64,000 nucleotides of DNA from Candidatus Poribacteria bacterium (lineage in GTDB: Bacteria > Poribacteria > WGA-4E > WGA-3G): contig VXPE01000052.1 of the NCBI GenBank assembly GCA_009839745.1, positions 1-64,000 on the forward strand, read 5' to 3'. Below the pieces are notes generated by a model that saw only the letters and a program-made list of their open reading frames with translations, searched no databases and had not been told where the DNA came from. Shown here one piece after another: positions 58,131-64,000 of this stretch. The translations under genes and the position numbers were made by a program. Every line of letters starts with the position of its first letter. Position 1 is the first letter of the stretch.

Positions 58131-59306
58131 ATGCCTATTTTTCTCATCGGGATAAATGATCCAGACATCGGCATTGATGATCGGTTAAGTTGGGTTTGGC
58201 GTTCCGATGCTTATCAAAATCTCATCATCATTGCATGCCTTGTCGGTGCGGGGTGGCTCCTCCGATATGCCTCCCAGCAAGAGTACTGGCGCAACGCCGC
58301 GCGACAAATTCGCAGAAACCGACTCGCTATTGTCTGTCTTTTCGTTCTCTTGGGATACCTCCTTGTCGGTGGGTTGGATAGCATCGGTTGGCGTGACCCG
58401 CTCGTCCGGCAGACCGACCAAACACTCACTCGAAATGAGAAGGGTGACATTGTCTATAGACCGAGAGGTTTAAGCCTCCTGGATAGGCTTTGCACACCGC
58501 TTCGAGAACGCACCGAAAAAACCTATTCCGCCCCCTTCGCAACGCATCTGTATGCGAAAAGCACCCTCCAGACACCTGATGGGCGCACGGTTCGCGACTA
58601 TCCACCGCTTCAGTATCCCCGGAGTCATCTCCTTGGCACTGACAAAGTGGGCAATGATGTCCTCTACCGTGCCTTAAAAGGCATCCGTACTGGACTCGTT
58701 ATTGGTGGATTTACGACCTTGATTGCTGTGCCATTCGCCATATTTTTCGGTGTTATCGCGGGTTATTTTGGGGGGTGGGTAGATGATGCTGTTCAGTACA
58801 TCTACGCCACACTCGATTCCATTCCGTCTATCCTCCTTATCGTTGCCTTCATGCTCCTCTTTGGACAGGGGTTATTCAATCTCTGTCTCATCATGGGTAT
58901 CAGAAGTTGGACAGGGTTGTGTCGTATCCTACGCGGTGAAACCTTGAAACTCCGGGAATTGGAGTACATCCAAGCGTCCGAAGCCTTTGGGGTCCATCGT
59001 GGACTCATTATTCTCAAGCATCTCATTCCGAACCTCATGCATATCGTATTGATCACCACGATCTTACGCTTTAGTGGATTGGTATTGACAGAGGCGTTGC
59101 TGAGTTATCTCCAAATCGGTGTTGAACCGACAACAGGAAGTTGGGGCAATATGATTAACACAGCGCGTTTAGAACTCGCTCGCGACCCGGTTGTTTGGTG
59201 GAATCTCACCGCAGCGTTTACATTTATGTTTGGATTGGTGCTACCCGCAAACCTCTTCGGCGATGCCGTCCGTGATGCGTTAGATCCCAGACTGCGGACG
59301 GAATAG
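58131..59306 (+). CDS. Peptide/nickel-type ABC transporter permease (DppC/OppC-like)
   Basis: 391 aa. Six transmembrane helices: one at about 30-45, one at about 65-83, then four in the conserved C-terminal half. Family lines are HLLGTDKVGNDVLYRALKGI, FGVIAGYFGGWVDD, DSIPSILLIVAF and the EAA loop YIQASEAFGVHRGLIILKH. A large loop between helices 2 and 3 (about 84-180) is longer than usual. DppC subunits normally work with DppB, a binding protein and two ATPases, none of which is nearby. The XylF-like protein upstream is not its usual partner. Transport of oligopeptides or metals is plausible. Confidence 0.9.
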   Translation: MPIFLIGINDPDIGIDDRLSWVWRSDAYQNLIIIACLVGAGWLLRYASQQEYWRNAARQIRRNRLAIVCLFVLLGYLLVGGLDSIGWRDPLVRQTDQTLTRNEKGDIVYRPRGLSLLDRLCTPLRERTEKTYSAPFATHLYAKSTLQTPDGRTVRDYPPLQYPRSHLLGTDKVGNDVLYRALKGIRTGLVIGGFTTLIAVPFAIFFGVIAGYFGGWVDDAVQYIYATLDSIPSILLIVAFMLLFGQGLFNLCLIMGIRSWTGLCRILRGETLKLRELEYIQASEAFGVHRGLIILKHLIPNLMHIVLITTILRFSGLVLTEALLSYLQIGVEPTTGSWGNMINTARLELARDPVVWWNLTAAFTFMFGLVLPANLFGDAVRDALDPRLRTE

Positions 59307-59345
59307 ACAGATGCCATGTTAAACAGATTGGATCATTAAAAAAAT

Positions 59346-59373
59346 AAACAACGGACAGTGATGCCCGTTGTTT
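59346..59373. terminator. Bidirectional Rho-independent terminator
   Basis: AAACAACGG, a 10-base loop, CCGTTGTTT. On the minus strand it is followed by a T-rich tract (ATTTTTTTAA) and on the plus strand by GTTATTTCC. It separates the convergent DppC-like and ferritin-like genes. Confidence 0.85.
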
Positions 59374-59399
59374 GTTATTTCCTACTTGTTCTGATGAGT

Positions 59400-59861
59400 T
59401 CATTCCTTCTCAAATTCTTTGAGGAACCCGATAAACTCTCGGCGGTGTTTTTCCTCATCGGCGAGGAGTTTGATGCAGAGGTCTTGCGTGACGTAATCTA
59501 TTCCATCGCACATACGGATAATCTTATTGTATTGATCGCACGCGAGATTTTCTGTCTCAATAACCCCATGGATTGTTGATATAAGGTCTGTAGAATCTTC
59601 TGGGGGTTGGAGCGATGCTTGTTCGGCTTTAAAACCGAACGATCCCGGCACTCTGCCGCCGATTTCTTTGATACGATTTGCTAATTCTTGGGCATGTGTA
59701 ATTTCTGTTTGGATGTCTGTTGCAAGAGATTTCTTAATCTCTTCTGCACGAATACCATCCAAATCCACAGAAATAGCGAGATAGTTGATGGTTGCCTCTA
59801 TCTCAAGCCAATAGACGCGAGTGAGTTCTTCGATGATTGCGGTGTTCGTTACTTGACTCAT
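59400..59861 (-). CDS. Ferritin-like di-iron protein
   Basis: A 153-aa four-helix bundle. Metal-binding residues fit the ferritin/bacterioferritin pattern: E20 in VYWLEIEATINY, E53 and H56 in EITHAQEL, a glutamate in VIETENLACDQYN and the E-x-x-H pair in LLADEEKHRREF. Length is like bacterioferritin, but the heme-binding methionine is not obvious. It probably oxidises and stores iron. It lies at the downstream end of an iron/heme cluster (porin-like protein, imelysin, DUF1111, heme monooxygenase), 183 bp after the monooxygenase gene. Confidence 0.85.
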   Translation of the reverse strand: MSQVTNTAIIEELTRVYWLEIEATINYLAISVDLDGIRAEEIKKSLATDIQTEITHAQELANRIKEIGGRVPGSFGFKAEQASLQPPEDSTDLISTIHGVIETENLACDQYNKIIRMCDGIDYVTQDLCIKLLADEEKHRREFIGFLKEFEKE

Positions 59862-60044
59862 AATATATCTCCTAATGATGAGGTGTTAGAATTTTGGTTT
59901 TTTATTTCTGCATCTATTAGTGTATCACATGTTAGAACCGATTTCAAACGCTTTTATATTTTGACGCGAGACGTAAACGCGCTTGATTCCGACTTGCCTT
60001 TATCAGGTAACATCGAACGCTATAATTTCGTGGATAGACTTGTA

Positions 60045-60404
60045 TTAGTGAACCTTGAAGGGACCTCCGTGGGGCTCCTCCTTCAACTCAGGTCGAGCGG
60101 AATCGAGGAACACCTCATGAAGTTCGAGTTTGTTTGATTGTGTGAACGCTTCGTTAGGCAACGTGCCGGATTGGGCATGTCCCTTGCGGAATTCCTCCGA
60201 TTCTATCCAGTTTTCAAAATCCTGTCGTGATTCCCAGAGTGTGAAAACGATGTATGGATCACCCTCGTTGACAGGGCGCAAAACTTGATTCGAGATAAAC
60301 CCCGGCATTCCATCAACGAGACGGGCTCGGTTTTGAAACCGTTCCTCAAAGGCATCTTGGTATTTAGGGGCGACATAAATTCGGTTCGCAACAGTTATCA
60401 TCAA
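60045..60404 (-). CDS. Heme-degrading monooxygenase, IsdG/HmoA-like
   Basis: A 119-aa ABM-fold protein. The three residues needed in IsdG-type heme oxygenases, Asn, Trp and His, are at N7, W66 and H76 here (MITVANRIYV; FENWIES; FRKGHAQ), nearly the same spacing as N7, W67, H77 of IsdG. VDGMPGFISNQVLRP is the usual strand line. It would break open heme and free iron for the ferritin-like protein encoded next. There is no signal peptide, so it is cytoplasmic. The start has AGGAG nearby. Confidence 0.88.
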   Translation of the reverse strand: MMITVANRIYVAPKYQDAFEERFQNRARLVDGMPGFISNQVLRPVNEGDPYIVFTLWESRQDFENWIESEEFRKGHAQSGTLPNEAFTQSNKLELHEVFLDSARPELKEEPHGGPFKVH

Positions 60405-60446
60405 AATCTTCTCCTTGTTGAAAATTGAGGATGGAGTTTGTCTGTT

Positions 60447-61847
60447 CTACAGTGATTCTAAGAACGCAATGAGAGCGTCGCGTTCTTCCTTAGACATCTG
60501 TTCAACGGCTTGACGTGATGCTTCCGCTTCCCCACCGTGCCAGAGAATCGCTTCCATTAAGTCCCGCGCCCTGCCGTCATGGAGGAAGTTGGTATGACCG
60601 TTAACCCTTCTCACCAAACCGATACCCCATAGTGGGGGGGTCCGCCATTCGCGACCGTTGGCACGAAAATCGGAACGATTGTCCGCTAAATCGGGTCCCA
60701 TGTCGTGTAACAACATATCCGTGAACGGTTGAATTGTCTGGTTGCTCACTGAAGGGACGCCTGCTAAGACACCGGTTCTTAACGTCGGAACATGGCAACT
60801 GGCGCATTGTGCTTTAGCAAAAAGGACTTCGCCTTGTTTAACCTGTGGATCGTCTACATTGCGTCGCGCTGGCACTGCCAGTGTTTGAACGTAGAACGTC
60901 ACCACTTCTAAAATCTCGTCGCTAATTTCCGGTGTTGCGTCGTGGGCAGTGAGTTGCGATTGCCCCGCTGAGTTTTCCGTCATGAACAGGGATGTAGTTA
61001 GACCCATGTCGTCGTGATATGCTGCTGCAACCTGTTGCAACAGTGTCGGTTGGTTCGCTTTCCACCCGAAGCGTCCCAGCGTGTAACGCTGGGCTACGAC
61101 ATCCCATACGTAATTCGGCCTGCCTGAGATACCGTCTCCATCGACATCGTTTTCATCTGCATAAGCAAGAATTGCTTCTTCAGGAATCGCTTCCAGCAAA
61201 CCCAGTCCAAAGACGGATGGTGCGACGCGTGGTGATACTTCAACGTTTTCTGGCAGTGGTTGATAGGTTTCCGTAAATGTGTAATTCGGATAACGCAGAT
61301 ACACACGCGTCCCGTCTGCTGTTGTTAGCGTCTGCTCGGTATAGTCAATTTTGATCTTACCCTCTGGGGCTGTTCCGAAAATGGCGCGGTTGTTAAGTTG
61401 TGTACCGAATCCCGGAACGGGGATAGGAGGTTGTCCATCCATCGCATCTGCCGGCTTCGGAAGACTGAGCCTAAAGAGCATAGACACGAATTTCTCATCA
61501 ACTTTTGGTGGTCGCCCACGACCATCCCGGGAATGACAGTTGATGCACGAAATATTGTTGTAAATGGGTCCCAGTCCAGGGTTTACTTCCGCAGGTGCTG
61601 TTACAAAATTGGCTTCAAATTCGACATCGCCTTCCAAATGCTTTTCAAATGCCGAGGTCGAAAGGTTGGGAGCAGGGGTTGAAAACGCGTGGCTTGATGC
61701 ATCAAAGACAGTCGTCTCACCACCGGAGAGCTCGCTTGTTGCAAATACTGGTGTCGATTCTACAGCCACGGGTGACTCGGTGTCACACGCACTTAGCAAA
61801 ATTGACATCAAAAGGATTAGAGGGAGTAAACTAAAAAAAGATTTCAT
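60447..61847 (-). CDS. DUF1111 di-heme thiol-oxidoreductase-like lipoprotein
   Basis: 466 aa from the ATG at 61847. Signal peptide with lipobox LLSAC (Cys about 21). Two heme c motifs, CINCH (101-105) and CASCH (about 358-362). DUF1111 lines include GLGPIYNNISC, CHSRDGRGRPP, FGLGLLEAIPEEAI and FGWKANQPTLLQQVAAAYHDDMG, then the C-terminal TPPLWGIGLVRRVNGHTNFLHDGRARDLMEAILWHGGEA. It is related to cytochrome c peroxidases. In cyanobacteria and others it stands next to imelysin genes and is iron-regulated, as here. Likely periplasmic; reaction not settled. Confidence 0.92.
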   Translation of the reverse strand: MKSFFSLLPLILLMSILLSACDTESPVAVESTPVFATSELSGGETTVFDASSHAFSTPAPNLSTSAFEKHLEGDVEFEANFVTAPAEVNPGLGPIYNNISCINCHSRDGRGRPPKVDEKFVSMLFRLSLPKPADAMDGQPPIPVPGFGTQLNNRAIFGTAPEGKIKIDYTEQTLTTADGTRVYLRYPNYTFTETYQPLPENVEVSPRVAPSVFGLGLLEAIPEEAILAYADENDVDGDGISGRPNYVWDVVAQRYTLGRFGWKANQPTLLQQVAAAYHDDMGLTTSLFMTENSAGQSQLTAHDATPEISDEILEVVTFYVQTLAVPARRNVDDPQVKQGEVLFAKAQCASCHVPTLRTGVLAGVPSVSNQTIQPFTDMLLHDMGPDLADNRSDFRANGREWRTPPLWGIGLVRRVNGHTNFLHDGRARDLMEAILWHGGEAEASRQAVEQMSKEERDALIAFLESL

Positions 61848-61889
61848 CTCTTTCGCTATTGATATCACAATAAGACTATAAATGTATAG

Positions 61890-61920
61890 TGCGGGAACAG
61901 CATCTCTGCTGTTCCCCGCA
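61890..61920. repeat. Intergenic hairpin between imelysin and DUF1111 genes
   Basis: TGCGGGAACAGC-ATCTCT-GCTGTTCCCCGCA, a 12-bp stem with one bulge. It stands directly next to the terminator-like hairpin at 61919-61941. Confidence 0.55.
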
Positions 61921-61941
61921 AAAACGAAATAGCCCTTTCGT
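61919..61941 (-). terminator. Terminator-like hairpin after the imelysin gene
   Basis: On the minus strand ACGAAA, GGGCTA, TTTCGT then TTTTG: a weak 6-bp stem with a T run. It probably attenuates transcription into the DUF1111 gene. Confidence 0.5.
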
Positions 61942-61978
61942 GTTTACATTTTTGGAATTAAACGCTTTACAAACTATA

Positions 61979-63052
61979 TTAATTAAATTCACTCGATTGG
62001 ACGAGCGGGAGTATATTTTGTTCGAGTGTCAGTTGAACCGTGCTGACAGCATCAATCGCAGCTTGGACAGCACCGCGGTTCGCAGTAATCGAATCCCGGA
62101 ACGGATCTGGAATTGCGCCGATAGCAGAAATCGCTGCCTGCACCTCTTGTTGGAAACGAGCGTCTAACGCTGGATCTTGACCGCTCACGAATCCGTTGAG
62201 TCCTTTTCCGTAGACGTTCTGAATCCCACGGATGTTGTTTTGGAAATCCGAGATGGAATTGAAACTGAACTGAGATTCAACAAGGGTTGTGTCAGATTCG
62301 TTGTAGGGATCGGAGATCTTACCATTCGCTACCTCATCGGCAATGACGATCATGCCGTTGACGATCTCTTGCACTGCTGCACTTTGTGAGGGATAGACAA
62401 CACTGCCCGTGCCAGCTTGGGCAACTGCACTGACAAAATTTTCGCCGCCTGGTGCCCATGCCGCCTGAAGTTGAGAGGTACTTACCTTGAGATTCTCTGT
62501 CGTCGAAAGGAGGTACTTCAACTCACGATCGGTTATATCCGATGCTTTGCGTTGGTCTCCTTCGCGGAACAGCAGGAATTCAATTGTGTGAAAACCTTTC
62601 TGTGTATCTTCTAATCCACCGACAAAATCCACTGTTAAGGAATCGCCGCTGTCCAGAACGGATTGTAGATTGACACGATCAACCGGCCAGCTATCCAGTG
62701 CCGGATCGAGTCCTTGCGTGTCTACGGGACCGAACAGGAATGCTTCGCTCTGTTCCCACGGTATTCGCGTGGCTATCCACGCCTGTTGCGCTTTTTCGAG
62801 ATTCCCTTGCGAGGTATCGCTTTCCAATGCCTTGACAGCGGCTAAAAGTTCCCCCGCTTTATTGTCCAGATCGGTATAGGTGGATAACACGAGACCATTC
62901 GCAAAATCGTTGAGCATCGTGGTGGCATCAAAAGCCTCAGCGTGATCGTGTTCATCGTGCTCGTCTGTTTCTTCATCACTGCCACATCCAATAACAAAAG
63001 CGGATGCCAGTAGTAAACAAAAGAGTAATGTCCAAATCTTATAGAGTTTCAT
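61979..63052 (-). CDS. Imelysin-family (M75-like) iron-regulated lipoprotein
   Basis: 357 aa from the ATG at 63052, chosen because GGAGGTTTTT stands just before it. Lipobox FVIGC (Cys about 23). A histidine-rich stretch follows (DEHDEHDHAEAF, about 30-41), which may bind metal. The imelysin motif GxHxxE is GFHTIEFLLF; WIATRIPWEQSEAFLFGP is the other family line. Imelysins such as IrpA and EfeO-like proteins take part in iron uptake rather than proteolysis. It lies between the porin-like gene (19-bp gap) and the DUF1111 gene. Confidence 0.92.
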   Translation of the reverse strand: MKLYKIWTLLFCLLLASAFVIGCGSDEETDEHDEHDHAEAFDATTMLNDFANGLVLSTYTDLDNKAGELLAAVKALESDTSQGNLEKAQQAWIATRIPWEQSEAFLFGPVDTQGLDPALDSWPVDRVNLQSVLDSGDSLTVDFVGGLEDTQKGFHTIEFLLFREGDQRKASDITDRELKYLLSTTENLKVSTSQLQAAWAPGGENFVSAVAQAGTGSVVYPSQSAAVQEIVNGMIVIADEVANGKISDPYNESDTTLVESQFSFNSISDFQNNIRGIQNVYGKGLNGFVSGQDPALDARFQQEVQAAISAIGAIPDPFRDSITANRGAVQAAIDAVSTVQLTLEQNILPLVQSSEFN

Positions 63053-63071
63053 AAAAACCTCCATGTTTTTA

Positions 63072-64000
63072 TTAATATTGAAAACCGAAACCGAGCGAAA
63101 AGGTATTTTCTCGGTTTTTATCTTTTGCCGCTAACTGACGAAGGGAATAATGGCTCTTGAAAACCATCTTTGGATGGACATGGTAGTTAACGCCAAAGGT
63201 CCATGCAGCTCTTTCCCATCGTGGATTGTCGAAGATAATACCTTCAACACTCGCCATCGTATCGTAATAGTCGTAACGCGCAAAAACATCTAAGACCTGG
63301 TCTGGCGGCGTGTCCTGCAGATCTTGGTGTTCCGTGCTGTTGTTAGATTGTCCGAAAAGTGATAATAGGTCGTAACCCGCCTCAATATACCAACCTAAGG
63401 CTGAACTTCCTATCGGAGTTCGCTTTGCATTGAGATTATTGGAGAGGGTCCGGTTGACTTTAGACAGTTGATCGGCATTCTCAAGCGTTCCCCAAAGGAA
63501 CAACCCTCGAACTTTCACAGCATTCATTTCGTAGAATCCGTGGAGACTCACAATCCCAACATGTGCATCGAAATCCACATCAGGTTTCGGTCGATTTGCC
63601 GCAGTATCTCCGTAATAACCGGAGAGGCCGATGGTAGCGTTTTCATTAAACACATAATCGAGGCGTCCAACGAATGCGGGTGCTTCGGCGTTGATTGTTT
63701 CAAATCGTAGTTGGTGTCCGCGAACGATCCAGTGCCGAGAACTGAAACCCGTTGAATCCAATCCGTTGACAATTTGTGCCTGATAGTTCAGGGAACCAAG
63801 CGATCCAAAAATTTCAATACCTGTTTCATGCCAGATGGTTGGAATAATGTGTGCCTCCGCTTCCGGACGCGTTGTCGTAAAGTAGTGCTGTGGTCGATGC
63901 CGTTTCGCGACAAGGCCGACTGGGACAATGATATGCCCGACGCGGAAGTTATAGGAGGGCTGAAAGGAAAAGACAACGGCAAGTTTTTCGACAATGACCT
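63072..64000 (-). CDS. Porin-like outer membrane protein, partial (5' end outside the window)
   Basis: The frame is open from the window edge at 64000 to the stop at 63072, at least 308 codons. Lines such as NFRVGHIIVPVGLVAKRH, HIIPTIWHETGIEIFG and RWIVRGHQL-type strands (HWIVRGHQLRFETINA) recall phosphate-selective porin O/P-like barrels. The C-terminus ENTFSLGFGFQY carries the terminal aromatic of barrels. It precedes the imelysin gene by 19 bp, so it probably supplies the outer-membrane step of iron or iron-complex uptake. Confidence 0.82.
   Translation of the reverse strand, partial: VIVEKLAVVFSFQPSYNFRVGHIIVPVGLVAKRHRPQHYFTTTRPEAEAHIIPTIWHETGIEIFGSLGSLNYQAQIVNGLDSTGFSSRHWIVRGHQLRFETINAEAPAFVGRLDYVFNENATIGLSGYYGDTAANRPKPDVDFDAHVGIVSLHGFYEMNAVKVRGLFLWGTLENADQLSKVNRTLSNNLNAKRTPIGSSALGWYIEAGYDLLSLFGQSNNSTEHQDLQDTPPDQVLDVFARYDYYDTMASVEGIIFDNPRWERAAWTFGVNYHVHPKMVFKSHYSLRQLAAKDKNRENTFSLGFGFQY

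Noticed and set aside
1-64000. tRNA, rRNA, tmRNA or other housekeeping RNA genes
   Set aside because: I looked through the spacers for cloverleaf-like ends and conserved rRNA segments and found none. A covariance scan (tRNAscan-SE, Infernal) would be decisive.
1-64000. Prophage or integrative island
   Set aside because: No integrase, phage structural gene, attachment repeats next to a tRNA or abrupt composition change was seen; mobile DNA is limited to MITE-like and IS605-type remnants.

Overview
The window looks like chromosomal DNA from an uncultivated Gram-negative (diderm) bacterium. Evidence for two membranes is direct: a TolC-family protein, a PorV/PorQ-like protein, two further outer-membrane barrel candidates and many lipoproteins. 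Base composition is near 50% G+C. The mix of LamG and carbohydrate-binding secreted proteins, SDR/epimerase and Gfo/Idh/MocA oxidoreductases, PD40 propellers, a FlgD/PorV-type surface system and dense intergenic repeat families is most reminiscent of Candidatus Poribacteria (sponge-associated and marine). That placement is an inference from gene content, not from a marker gene.

Layout. 0-2.7 kb: two SDR-type epimerases and a glycerophosphodiesterase, each preceded by the same ribosome-binding-site cassette (CCGCAAGG plus an AT-rich spacer). 2.7-11.3 kb (minus strand): a probable export operon of two ABC-2 permeases, an ABC ATPase, a NEW3-domain membrane protein, TolC and an ECF sigma factor. 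11.5-23 kb (minus): a SpoIIE-type phosphatase; a redox operon (59-aa secreted protein, di-heme peroxidase, cupredoxin-like protein, two related CxxCH proteins, two lipoproteins sharing a C-terminal domain, a GT-C-like membrane protein); a STAS protein; and a sigma factor with FliA/SigB-like region 4. A gapless 35-bp element resembling a sigma-28 promoter precedes three of these transcription units, including the sigma gene itself. 23.5-28.6 kb: metabolic and hypothetical genes, including the NAD(P)HX repair enzyme Nnr. 29-37.2 kb: a 2387-aa Ig-repeat surface protein ending in a FlgD-like domain, next to a PorV-like gene. 37.3-49 kb: nadA, secreted CBM/LamG/propeller proteins (several sharing a C-terminal TTWxxIK tail), a glutamine-synthetase-like enzyme, a GT-C-like protein and an outer-membrane protein. 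49.6-54 kb: a TPP-riboswitch-controlled thi operon (permease, ThiY-like binding protein, thiO, thiS, thiG). 54-59.3 kb: a TAXI binding protein, a CsgG-like protein, a XylF-like binding protein and a DppC-like permease. 59.4-64 kb (minus): an iron/heme set of porin-like protein, imelysin, DUF1111 di-heme protein, IsdG-like monooxygenase and ferritin-like protein.

Non-coding structure is unusually rich. There are three copies of a 131-142 bp MITE-like element, a decayed IS605 tnpB 3' end abutting one of them, a second omegaRNA-like fold, a 21-bp tandem array, many perfect-stem intergenic hairpins, and RBS cassettes, two of which lie inside reading frames. I saw no tRNA, rRNA, CRISPR array or intact transposase.
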